From the NCBI GenBank assembly GCA_965224815.1, contig CBDDAF010000002.1:58931-122930 (forward strand): DNA of 64,000 bases, written 5' to 3'. The stretch comes from CAYPEL01 sp036479985 (GTDB taxonomy: Bacteria; Pseudomonadota; Gammaproteobacteria; DSM-19610). Below, in pieces: positions 1 through 8,510 of the stretch. The notes under the pieces are model-generated. The model saw only the letters and a program-made list of their open reading frames with translations, had not been told where the DNA came from and ran no database searches. Positions within the stretch are counted from its first letter, which is position 1, and every line of letters begins with the position of its first letter. The position numbers and the translations under genes were made by a program.

Positions 1-126
1 CTGGAAAACTTTGAAGGGTTGAACAACCTTCTAGCAGTATAAAAAAGAATAATGAGGTACCAAGATATATTAATTTCCTCATCTTTAACTCCTTCCGGGC
101 TACTCACCCAGTAATTATATGGGCAT

Positions 127-711
127 TTAAGACTTAAAGCCCCGACTCCCTAATAATCCTAACATACCTGAGATAAATAACCAGAAAGCTGCTGGAACAG
201 GCGTTGTAATTACCACATCAAGAGTCATATCTAACCCGGCAAACGGCCCATTGACAAACTGAAACCCTCGAACTCCATTAGAGTCCATATCTGTTGCGGA
301 ATAATTAATTACTGAACCATTCGTATTCAAATCCCAAACGACAAATAAATCCCATTGGTTAAAATTCCAATCAAGAATACTGTGCATCCCCAACTGATTA
401 TTATTCACCTCCCAGGTCACATTCTGACTGGGAAAAACAGAATCCGCAATGGTTGATGTAGTATGGGCTCCAGCAGAATACACTTCATCGATAGCACCAG
501 TGCCTGTTACCCCAGCAATGCTGAATTCAAAATCACCCGTTGATGGAGTCATCCAGTTTGCATCTGAAGCCCCAACTACACTTCCTTCAGATGAAAGAAT
601 ATTGATGTCAGACCCAAGCAATTGTGATTCAACCGCAAAAGGGTAAGGCGCACTATTCGCATTTGAGAATACTAATAACACCAAACTTGCAAGCAAAAAC
701 AGTTTCTGCAT
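127..711 (-). CDS. PEP-CTERM-like exported protein
   Basis: The 194-residue product begins with a signal peptide (MQKLF start, hydrophobic stretch, cleavage near SNA-NSA). It ends in a short tripartite sorting tail: a PVPAAFWLF motif, a glycine-rich hydrophobic helix, then a weak basic end (SRGFKS). This is the pattern of PEP-CTERM proteins that exosortase processes in bacteria making exopolysaccharide. The region between is Asn/Asp/Thr-rich with no domain I recognise. The tail resembles those of the two paralogues at 5452 and 7782, but the body differs. Export and sorting are inferred from the two ends; the function of the mature protein is unknown. Confidence 0.75.
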   Translation of the reverse strand: MQKLFLLASLVLLVFSNANSAPYPFAVESQLLGSDINILSSEGSVVGASDANWMTPSTGDFEFSIAGVTGTGAIDEVYSAGAHTTSTIADSVFPSQNVTWEVNNNQLGMHSILDWNFNQWDLFVVWDLNTNGSVINYSATDMDSNGVRGFQFVNGPFAGLDMTLDVVITTPVPAAFWLFISGMLGLLGSRGFKS

Positions 712-741
712 AAGATTCTCCCAAGGAATAATAAATTAAGT

Positions 742-2461
742 TTACCTGACCTTTCTTCGGCTAAAACCAAGCCAACTCACAAACCCTAGCAAGATTGCCC
801 AATCTACGCGAGCCAAAAGGCTGCCTTTATTGCCGCCCAATGAGCATCCATCTCCAGATATTGTACCGATAGGGTCATTGAGATCTGTTGTGGCACTCGC
901 AATCTGTTTACGTCCCACACCAACAGGATCGATAATTACGCCATTCACAACACCATCCTGGTCATTAGGGCCACCATCAGAAATTGTTAACTGCAAGCAA
1001 TTATTTCCCACAGTAAGACCTGACGAATATCCACTACCCGGACAAACCCCAGCAACACTCACAGCAGATGAAAAAGAATCATTACTACCAATTTCAAAAT
1101 CCTTCCAAACGGAGCCATCCCATTTACGCAAAAATGCCAGGTTCGGTATGGGTTCTGATAAAGGAAGAATCAGTGTCGCAGTAGCTGTATTAAGCCCTGT
1201 TAATACATAATCAAAACAACCACCAATACATTGCGTGCTAACACCACCGTCTGCTGAAATCCCAGCACCAAGTAAGTCACTCAAAGACACCATTCCGTCA
1301 TTATCCGGATCGGAAACACCGCCAGAAAGCGTACCATCATCAGATGTGCAAAGCGCTGAAGAATCGACACTTATCGTTACAGTTGCTGCAGATGAAGTGA
1401 ATCCATCATTATCATCAACCGTGTAGGTAAAGCTATCTTCCCCACAAAAACCCGCATCCGGCAGGTAGTTTACAACCCCAGCGCTTTGTACGGTAGCCAC
1501 ACCATGCGAAGGTGATGTTACTACTGCAAGACTTGAAGACACTATCGTACCATCCTGATCGGAATCATTCGCGAGCACATTAATCGCAGCCTGGGTTGCT
1601 ACTGTTGTGGATGCTTCATCAGAAACAGTGGTAGGGGGTGTTATGGTACTAATCGATACGCTGACTGTAGCTGTATCGCTGCCCCCCTCACTGTTTACCT
1701 TATACTTGAACGAATCACTACCAATAGAAGCGCCGGTATAGCTGCCAGTAGAGCAATCAGCCGCAACTATCGCTGTACCTGATGTCGCTTGCTGACTAAT
1801 AACACATGTTCTAGAAGCACTACTACCATCAAGCGACGGCGACCAGTCAGCAGCAATTTCAGGTTGCGCATTGACTCCACTCACATCCCTTGCTAATACA
1901 ATAGGCGATACTGCAAAACCATCACTCGCATTAAACGCTGGCGCTTGCCCTACAAATGGGCCTACTTGCATGGTTACTCCGCCCCGAACATCCGGGCCAG
2001 CAGCAACGCAACCCGTGTCGGGGCTGGTACAATCAAATATGGTTAAAACGGGAATATCCAAACTGGTGTTCCAGTCAAAAAACACCCCCGCTGCGACAAA
2101 TCCCTCAGGCAAAGAAAATGAGTACGAATAATTACCAATGGGCAAATTATCGTTATCTGCGGGGTCACCTGTAACAGGAACCCCGTTTGTAGGCCCACCA
2201 TTATCTGTCCAGACATGATCACCCGGTGTAGTAAATACTTCTACTACATCAGCCACCCAATGATTAGAAAAAAAATGGGTCCAGGGAGCGAAATGACCCA
2301 GTCCCGCCATCAAAATTTATATTGCCTTCTGCATTAAAGTCACCACGCATCCCCATATTTGCGATCTGTATATCAAGCGCACAAGCATTTTTTACGCCTA
2401 ATGATAGTGCAGTCAACATAAAGGTATTCGCTAATAAAGTCTTTGCTGATGTAGATGTCAT
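742..2461 (-). CDS. Choice-of-anchor U type surface protein, frameshifted
   Basis: A large secreted protein read in two frames. The N-terminus starts at 2461 (MTSTSAKTLL), with GGAG nine bases upstream and a signal peptide ending near ACA-LD. The frame breaks at a run of eight A (2268-2275); removing one base joins it to the downstream 500-residue frame as SLDPFFSNHW. The body has a cadherin/Ig-like repeat (ANDSDQDG ... GVVNYLPDAGFCGEDSFTYTV) of the kind common in adhesins. A choice-of-anchor U region follows (DNDGMVSL ... FDYVLTG ... GPNDQDGVVNG). The C-terminal sorting tail has a Gly-Cys motif (GCSLGG), a hydrophobic helix and RRKVR. Such GC-type tails differ from PEP-CTERM and suggest a second sorting route. 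The frameshift is probably a sequencing error. Confidence 0.7.
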
Positions 2462-2529
2462 TGTTTGATTCTCCGTACTCAGATGCAATGTGATTCAGGT
2501 AAATGTGCCAAATTAAAACAAGCTTATCA

Positions 2530-3948
2530 TTACAACAAATAACTGAAAGTCAATCCAAACGTATGCTGATACATAGACATTGCTGCGTTAGGTTTCTCAA
2601 GTTCATCCAGATTATTCACACCTTCTGGATAAAATACCGTCTTACCTTTTAGTGTATTTTTAAATGCCAGCATGTAATTCATACTGATTTCAACATTTTT
2701 GCTTTTCCGATAAGTAAAACCTAACGTCCCGTGTTTTTCGACTACAGCGGGCGCTAACATAGCAAAGAGCCGCTGATCTGAGGGTATGGGAGCCTTCCCA
2801 TAGTTAAAGCCTGCACGAACAGTCCATTTAGGATTAAATTCATACTGAATACCACCCTTATAAACCAGCATATCTGACCAACCAAAACCCAGCCCTTTAT
2901 CACGACCTAACTGACAAGTATTATCACCATTTGAGTCACTTCCACAGCCAAAATCTGTTGGGAAAAATCCGCTTGGGTCATTCTGATCCGGACCAGGATT
3001 TCCAATTGAACGCACTGAACTGAAGCGATACTGCTGAATATCGAATGCCAGCGTTAAATTATCTGTCGGCCTGACAGCCAGACCCAGCGCATAATGCTCT
3101 GGAATATCAAAACTTCCCTGCTCTGCAAATAGCCCTGCATATTTTTCAAATTTTGTCATATGCACTCTGGAAGCATAGTTTAATCCAACACTTAGATGCC
3201 TGTTGAAAAAATGGCCTAACCAACCAAACCGCAAACCCAAACCATAGGACCAGTCATTCCCGTTGTTGGTCAAATGCTCCTGGTCACTGGTAAAATTAAG
3301 CGGCGAGCCGGGTGCGCCAAATGACTGTAGCCCATAAGCCCTGAAGGTTTGCACGCCAATGGCCAAGGAAGCCCCAACAGAATGACGCTTATTAATCTTG
3401 TAGGCAATGGTAGGCAACATCTGCATCTGGATAAGATTAATCCCGACGGTTGATGACCCATTGCAATTGTAATTAAAAAATGCGCTGCCAACAGTGTTCG
3501 GGTCGTTATCTTCACATTCCGGGACAGACTGATCAAATCGCGTATTGGAACCAGCCCCAACTGCAGCCATGCCAATCGTCATTTTCCGGTTAAATTTATA
3601 AACCCCACCCATTGCCGGGATCAAAAACAGATTTGAACCACTCGTATCCGGTATTCACCACCAAGAATAGCACTGTTATGCGTGACCGAACGACGAGGAA
3701 TAAACAACTCTCCAGCAAGATCGATTCGCATCGTCCCGATATCCAGATCGGAATAAGTCGCCGGATTTGGCAGCTGCAGACATAGCATCATGCCCGATTG
3801 CTACACTGGCACCGCCCATTGCACGAGCTTTCGAACCATAGCCAATTAAAAAATATCCATTGGTTGCCAATGCAGGAGTTGCAACTATCAAGGCGATAGA
3901 AAACACAGCCGCATAGGAAGCAACCCTTTTCGCAGGGGTAAAGTTCAT
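2530..3948 (-). CDS. OmpP1/FadL family outer-membrane transporter, two frameshifts
   Basis: FadL-type beta-barrel porins pass hydrophobic compounds such as fatty acids or aromatics through the outer membrane. The start at 3948 gives a signal peptide and then the family N-terminus (NGYFLIGYGSKARAMGGASVA). The frame slips near 3768; dropping one A restores the NPATYSDLDIG motif typical of the family. A second slip near 3645 at a CCGG step restores DTSGSNLFLIPAMGG, and the remaining 360 residues read cleanly to the terminal FSYLL strand. Repaired length is about 470 residues, normal for the family. The barrel is well conserved on both sides of the breaks, so sequencing errors are more likely than decay. 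Substrate is unknown. Confidence 0.8.
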
Positions 3949-4106
3949 CCGATTCCTCCAGTGAATTTATTATTCAGTTAACAACAAAGATTACTATTTA
4001 TTATATACCGTATATTCTGATATTATCAATAACATTCTTAAACTGTTTAGCCGTTAAACAACGGATATTATCTTGGTACATTCCGCCAGCTTAAAATTCT
4101 CTCATA

Positions 4107-4466
4107 CTAATTAGAAACATTAAAAAAAACCTGTGGGTTTATTTCGCCACTGTTAAGTTTTCTTGTTATTTCACCCAGCAATTTTTTCTGCTCAACAGCC
4201 GTCAGGTTGCTTAAGTGAGCTGATTCGCCCAGTCGAGCAAAATCAACAGAACTGGATTCGATAGACTGTATTACTTCTTCTATATTAGACTCCGCCTTAT
4301 CTAAGGAAGAAGACGACTCCTGAATGGCAGGCAGGATAATTAATTCCAACTGTGATTCATCTGTCAAAGAACTTGTATTAAAATACTCGGTATATTTTAC
4401 TAAGGATTGCAAATCATCAGCAGTAAGAAGACTTTCTTTTAATAACATCATATTATTATTAAGCAA
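4107..4466 (-). CDS. Hypothetical protein, acidic helical
   Basis: An open frame of about 119 codons, rich in Ser, Glu and Leu and predicted helical. I do not recognise it. It has no good start codon (TTG at 4466). It overlaps the end of the small membrane-protein frame at 4468-4638, whose stop TGA sits beside it. It may be the C-terminal part of that protein, separated by a single-base frameshift (…MDLAAES joined to …VDLLNNN), or a translationally coupled gene. The product would then be one transmembrane segment with a helical periplasmic tail of about 170 residues. Confidence 0.45.
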   Translation of the reverse strand: MLNNNMMLLKESLLTADDLQSLVKYTEYFNTSSLTDESQLELIILPAIQESSSSLDKAESNIEEVIQSIESSSVDFARLGESAHLSNLTAVEQKKLLGEITRKLNSGEINPQVFFNVSN

Positions 4467-4467
4467 A

Positions 4468-4638
4468 TCAACTTTCGGCAGCTAAATCCATTAGACTATC
4501 ATTATTAATAACTGCATCTAGCATCACGCCAGGCGAATAGCTTTTCTCCATATAATAGAAGACTGCCGCACCTCCGGTCAAAGAACCAAAAAAAGAAATT
4601 AATAACAATCCAGACAGATATAAACCCGTGCCTCTCAT
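4468..4638 (-). CDS. Small single-pass membrane protein
   Basis: 56 codons from an ATG at 4638 to TGA. The product has one strong transmembrane segment (LYLSGLLLISFFGSLTGGAA) followed by YYMEKSYSPGVMLDAVINN. It lies 47 bases downstream of the secreted small protein at 4686-4977 and runs into the 4107-4466 frame, so the three probably form one operon. The upstream ribosome site is weak. I find no known family; it may be the N-terminal half of the next frame. Confidence 0.4.
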   Translation of the reverse strand: MRGTGLYLSGLLLISFFGSLTGGAAVFYYMEKSYSPGVMLDAVINNDSLMDLAAES

Positions 4639-4685
4639 AATAATATCGCCTGAGGGACTGAAAGAGCCCCCTCAACCACTTTACT

Positions 4686-4977
4686 TTATTGTTGTCCCTT
4701 AATTGATTGTATTTCCCCGCCATTTTCTTGAACAGTAACAACTTTAGAATTCGCCCAAGAAGCTGTTAGAAACGGTATTTTATAACTCTGAAAACTCAAG
4801 TCAGTATTAGAATTATTAACAAATGCCCCACCTATTACTTATTTTGACAAAAACGAAAGCTCCATTATCAGCTACATAAAAACTTTGGATCTGGCCAGTA
4901 AGAACATCTGCTTGTGAAACCCTAGCAAAAAGCGCCGCAATAATGAAAATAAATGTAACTATAGTTTTAAACCTCAT
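4686..4977 (-). CDS. Small secreted hypothetical protein, frameshifted
   Basis: The ATG at 4977 is preceded by a clear AGGAG (TTAAGAGGAG). The product has a signal peptide (MRFKTIVTF ... SQA) and then DVLTGQIQSFYVADNG, a short beta-strand start seen in small uncharacterised secreted proteins. The frame breaks near 4845. In another frame the sequence GGAFVNNSNTDLSFQSYK continues to a stop at 4686, giving about 95 residues after repair. Function unknown. It heads a small minus-strand cluster with the membrane protein just downstream. Confidence 0.45.
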
Positions 4978-5040
4978 GAAAATACTCCTCTTAATATTGG
5001 TCAGCCTATAATTACACCCCTGGAACAGATATGTCAACAT

Positions 5041-5451
5041 TTGTTCATACCCCCAAACCTGAGCCGCGAATTGTGCAAATACACCTTGTAAATAATATAA
5101 AGGAAGCCATTCTTCTTGTCGGCAAAACTTACACTAATAAATCAGTCAATACATCGCATTAATTCAACCTCTCTAACAATCTGAGTCATCACATATTTTA
5201 TATATTTCAATAGTTTATATCGATATTCAGCATCAGGGGGATCGATACCAATCAAAAAAATCAGCATCTTTTACCCCACAAATTCGTCGGAATACCTTAC
5301 AGAACTCTACATGACAAATAGCACTACTTGTATAACTCATTGTAATCGCATTATAATAATAAATCGGCACGCATCATGCATATTCCATTGTGCATGACTT
5401 CAGCTGAAGTTATATTGTAACTACAATTAATCCATTTGGAGGTTTTTAAAA
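5041..5451. other. Intergenic region between divergent units
   Basis: About 410 AT-rich bases with no supported gene. It separates the minus-strand operon ending upstream from the plus-strand PEP-CTERM gene. It should hold the promoters of both, but I cannot assign -35/-10 boxes with confidence. A GGAGG at 5438-5442 belongs to the gene starting at 5452. Confidence 0.5.
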
Positions 5452-6063
5452 ATGTTTATGAAAAAAACTGTACTCGCAGCGGCTTTATTCACACTGGCTG
5501 GTGTTGCTCAAGCTGCCCCAATCACATCACTGGAAATCACTGGTGGTACCTTTGCATTAGGCGCTGGCGCACCTGACACTATGACACCTGGCGCTATTGC
5601 TAGTATGTCAGTAGATGGCGTCACTTTTGATGGCTCACCTAGTGCTGATGCAGCAACAAGCATCGTAACATTCCCATTCCAGTTTTTTGGTAATGTCGGC
5701 GTTCATACTGCTGCAGATGATACCGTTAACTTTGGCAAGACACCGGTTACTGGTGATCTGACTGGCACAGCACTGACACTTGATTTGAATTCCTGGTCTG
5801 CATTCTGGAATGGCACTTCATTCAACCAGGGTGCAACTGGTGTAACTGCTACTGTTGATGGCAGCGGTAATTTTTCCGCATCCTGGGATGCCGATGTAAT
5901 TGGCGGCCCATTTGATGGGCAAACTGGTCATTGGAACATCACAGGTGTTGCAGCTGCTGCTGTCGGCACAACCAATCCAGTGCCTGTTCCTGCAGCAGTA
6001 TGGCTGTTCGGTTCTGGTCTCGTTGGTCTGGTTGGTGTAGCACGCCGTCGCAAGGCTGCATAA
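5452..6063 (+). CDS. PEP-CTERM-like secreted protein, paralogue 1
   Basis: 203 residues. ATG at 5452 lies nine bases after GGAGG; a second ATG at 5458 is less well spaced. Signal peptide MKKTVLAAALFTLAGVAQA, then a body rich in Gly, Thr and Ala with ITSLEITGGTF, PVTGDLTG and NFSASWDADVIGGPFDGQ motifs. The sorting tail is PVPVPAAVWLFGSGLVGLVG followed by RRRKAA. This is a typical gammaproteobacterial PEP-CTERM tail (proline motif, hydrophobic helix, Arg cluster), predicted to be cut by an exosortase and linked to extracellular matrix. Two further copies lie downstream, one broken by an IS and one complete. A strong terminator follows directly. Confidence 0.82.
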   Translation: MFMKKTVLAAALFTLAGVAQAAPITSLEITGGTFALGAGAPDTMTPGAIASMSVDGVTFDGSPSADAATSIVTFPFQFFGNVGVHTAADDTVNFGKTPVTGDLTGTALTLDLNSWSAFWNGTSFNQGATGVTATVDGSGNFSASWDADVIGGPFDGQTGHWNITGVAAAAVGTTNPVPVPAAVWLFGSGLVGLVGVARRRKAA

Positions 6064-6095
6064 TCGTAATTTAGTTAATACTAATTACTGATTTG

Positions 6096-6123
6096 AAAGC
6101 GGGGATTTTCCCCGCTTTTTTTA
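6096..6123 (+). terminator. Rho-independent terminator
   Basis: A GC-rich hairpin, AAAGCGGGG then ATTTT then CCCCGCTTT, followed by a T run. It starts 32 bases after the stop of the PEP-CTERM gene at 5452-6063 and would end that transcript. Confidence 0.9.
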
Positions 6124-6228
6124 GCCAAAACTTGTATTTTTTCTGAATTTAGATCATAGTTTAACAAGATATTTTTCTCTCTCTATTTATACTTGGCATC
6201 ATTCACGGCAGTCAGATTACTTCTTTAA

Positions 6229-7521
6229 CAGGCTGTTGAAATTTGACGGTCCTAAATCAAGAAATCTCTTTCGAACTATAAATTCCAGGTTTTTAACCTG
6301 TATTTAGCATTAATCTGTCGAATCAGGCAGGGTTTTCCCTTATCTCCACTCAACAGGCGGATTGCTCCTGTAAAGTTTTATTCGCGTTAAATTCCAACCG
6401 ATGAATGTCCATTGTCAGAACAGCATTCACTCGAGCAACTCCTCGTACTTTGACTTGCCTGAGCAGCCCAACGGTTTTTGACCAGCCAAAGGGTTCCTCA
6501 ACACGCTTGCGAACGATCATGCTGGCTTTGTATCCTTCATGTCGACTGGTACGACCATCAATCGCTGAACCTCCCCTGCGTTTATCGTTACGGGCAACAT
6601 GCGGAGTGATGCTCATCTTTCGACAGGAAGCCACGAAGGCCTGGGTATCATAGTTTTTATCTGCACCCACTGTTTTGCGATGCGCTCCCGGCAGATCCGC
6701 TAGCAGGTCAATGGCTACCTCCCGCTCGGCGTGTCCATCCGCTAACGACGCCCTGGCTTTTACGATCAGTCCATTGCGATTTTCAATCACTGAATGTCCC
6801 AGATACGCCAGTTTGGCTCCATCACCCCGGGACTTTTTGTAGCTTCTGGCATCGGGATCTGTCTTCGATGCATGCGTCTCATTCAGTCGCTTCTCACCGC
6901 GAAAATCGCTGGCAGCATTGCGACCACCCCCAGATGAACCCGCGTCATCCTCCTCTTTTGGACGAAAACTTTTTTGTGAGGCCCAGGCCTGAATCAAGGT
7001 GCCATCAACACTGAAGTGATCTTCGCTGAGAAAATCTTTCTTGCGCGCAAGCTCAACGACTTCTACAAAAAGTGCCGGAATAATGTCGTGTTCAAGAAGA
7101 CGGTCTCGATTCTTGCTAAAGGTCGAATGATCCCAGACAACATCATCAATCGTTAACCCGGTAAACCAGCGAAACAGTAAATTGTAGTTCATCTGCTCCA
7201 TCAGTTGGCGCTCACTTCGAATCGTATAGAGAACTTGTAGTAACTGGGCACGCAATAGACGTTCCGGGGGAATGGATTCACGGCCATACGCTGAATAAGC
7301 ACCATCAAGCAATCCGTTGATACGCTTCATGGCGACATCAAACAGTTCCCTTATTGCCCGCAAAGGATGGTCCTCTGGCACAAATGTGTCCAGATGAACC
7401 GTTGAAAAAAGATGTTCCTGGAAAACGTCTGCACCGCGCATAGGAGGATTAACCTGATTCATGTATCGAAAAATGTATTCTACTAAACCCAGTGAGCTTG
7501 CGGGACTTTTTCAACAGCCTG
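6229..7521 (-). mobile_element. IS5/IS1182-type insertion sequence
   Basis: A 1.29-kb element with perfect inverted ends CAGGCTGTTGAAA / TTTCAACAGCCTG, flanked by a TTAA target duplication (6225-6228 and 7522-7525). With the flanks the inverted match is 18 of 18 bases. It holds one intact transposase gene on the minus strand. It sits inside a PEP-CTERM-like gene whose frame is restored on removal, so insertion was precise. The intact transposase and perfect ends suggest recent activity. Confidence 0.88.
6350..7462 (-). CDS. IS5-family (IS1182-like) transposase
   Basis: 370 residues, full length. The N-terminal half has the family region around PPERLLRAQLLQVLYTIRSE, FRWFTGL and DHSTFSKNRDRL. 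The DDE catalytic core follows: FSVDGTLIQAWAS with the first Asp, TVGADKNYD with the second, and a terminal region VRKRVEEPFGWSKTVG holding the Glu. It catalyses transposition of the surrounding element. The frame is intact, in contrast to many neighbouring genes. Confidence 0.9.
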   Translation of the reverse strand: MNQVNPPMRGADVFQEHLFSTVHLDTFVPEDHPLRAIRELFDVAMKRINGLLDGAYSAYGRESIPPERLLRAQLLQVLYTIRSERQLMEQMNYNLLFRWFTGLTIDDVVWDHSTFSKNRDRLLEHDIIPALFVEVVELARKKDFLSEDHFSVDGTLIQAWASQKSFRPKEEDDAGSSGGGRNAASDFRGEKRLNETHASKTDPDARSYKKSRGDGAKLAYLGHSVIENRNGLIVKARASLADGHAEREVAIDLLADLPGAHRKTVGADKNYDTQAFVASCRKMSITPHVARNDKRRGGSAIDGRTSRHEGYKASMIVRKRVEEPFGWSKTVGLLRQVKVRGVARVNAVLTMDIHRLEFNANKTLQEQSAC

Positions 7522-7781
7522 TTAAATATAACCGGCGGGAGTTTTAGCCTGAATAACCTAAATGGCATCATTTCTCCCGGCGCGTTCGCTGAACTAACTA
7601 TTGCGGGTTACGATGGCCCTGAATCGGACTATACTCCAACCAGTATCGGAACCATGGCATTCGGCTTTTCAAACGGAGGTTTGGCCCAGCTTCGATTTAC
7701 ACAACACAGACAACAGATAGTCTTGATGGCCCTTTTGCGCCTGTCACCGGCGATCTGAATGACAATAGGAGGTCTTAAGAA

Positions 7782-8387
7782 ATGGCTATGAAAAAAACTG
7801 TACTTGCAGCAGCTTTATTTACCCTGGCGGGCGTTGCTCAATCTGCCCCAATCACATCACTGGAAATCACAGGCGGTACTTTTGTAATGGGCCCCTCTAC
7901 ACCTCACACTCTGATACCCGGTGCTCATGCAAATATGTCAGTAGATGGCGTCACTTTTGATGGCGTACCTGGTGATGATGCGGCAACGAGCATAGTAACA
8001 TTCATATTTGGTTTTGTTGGACCTGTCGGTGTTTATACTGCTGCAGCTGCATATGATGGCGTCTTCGGCGCCACTCCTGTTACTGGCGACCTGACTGGTT
8101 CAAACCTGACGCTTGATCTAAACTCCTGGACTATATTTTGGGGTGGTTGGACTCACAATCAGGGTGCAACTGGCGTAACTGCTACTGTTGATGGCGCCGG
8201 TAATTTTTCCGCATCCTGGGATGCCGATGTAATTGGCGGCCCATTTGATGGGCAAATCAGTCATTGGAACATCACAGGTGTGGCAGCATCTGGTGGTACA
8301 ACCAATCCAGTACCTGTTCCTGCAACAGTCTGGCTATTCGGTTCTGGCCTGCTTGGTCTGGCTGGTGTTGCTCGCTTTTCTTTATAG
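7782..8387 (+). CDS. PEP-CTERM-like secreted protein, paralogue 3
   Basis: 201 residues, closely related to the gene at 5452 along its whole length. It shares the MKKTVLAAALFTLAGVAQ signal peptide, ITSLEITGGTF, PVTGDLTG, and NFSASWDADVIGGPFDGQ. The start follows an AGGAGG at 7767-7772 that overlaps the end of the broken paralogue. The sorting tail has PVPVPATVWLFGSGLLGLAG, but the usual Arg/Lys cluster is replaced by ARFSL. This should weaken or abolish normal sorting, unless the end is a frameshift artefact. Confidence 0.78.
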   Translation: MAMKKTVLAAALFTLAGVAQSAPITSLEITGGTFVMGPSTPHTLIPGAHANMSVDGVTFDGVPGDDAATSIVTFIFGFVGPVGVYTAAAAYDGVFGATPVTGDLTGSNLTLDLNSWTIFWGGWTHNQGATGVTATVDGAGNFSASWDADVIGGPFDGQISHWNITGVAASGGTTNPVPVPATVWLFGSGLLGLAGVARFSL

Positions 8388-8510
8388 ATAAATTGAAGAG
8401 TCGTGCAGAACGGTGAGATTATCTCTGAGCAGCAGCTGGAACTCTCTGACCAAAATGAGGTACCATAAAAACACGATAACAATATTCTGGAAGCCACTGC
8501 CAAGTCAGCC

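Larger units (their letters stand above)
6168..7778 (+). pseudogene. PEP-CTERM-like paralogue 2, split by an IS
   Basis: A second copy of the 5452/7782 protein, broken by the insertion sequence at 6229-7521. Before the IS, the frame reads IFLSLFILGIIHGSQITSL, matching the signal peptide and ITSL of the intact copies. After the IS, NITGGSFSLNNLNGIISPG resumes exactly in frame once one TTAA copy is removed. A frameshift near 7680 is needed before GPASIYTTQ ... PVTGDLND. The copy then stops, without its C-terminal half or sorting tail, a few bases before the next paralogue. No clean start codon is visible. It is dead on three counts: the IS, the frameshift and the missing 3' half. Confidence 0.72.

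Noticed and set aside
1..126. Gene start or terminator at the left edge
   Set aside because: Only 126 AT-rich bases with no hairpin or frame that I can support.
449..2174. Plus-strand frames across the surface-protein genes
   Set aside because: They are shadows of the minus-strand genes; composition and lack of ribosome sites argue against them.
4505..4741. Minus-strand frame beginning MLLFKKMAGKYNQ
   Set aside because: It runs out of phase through the end of the secreted-protein gene and through the small membrane-protein gene, whose own frames make better sense.
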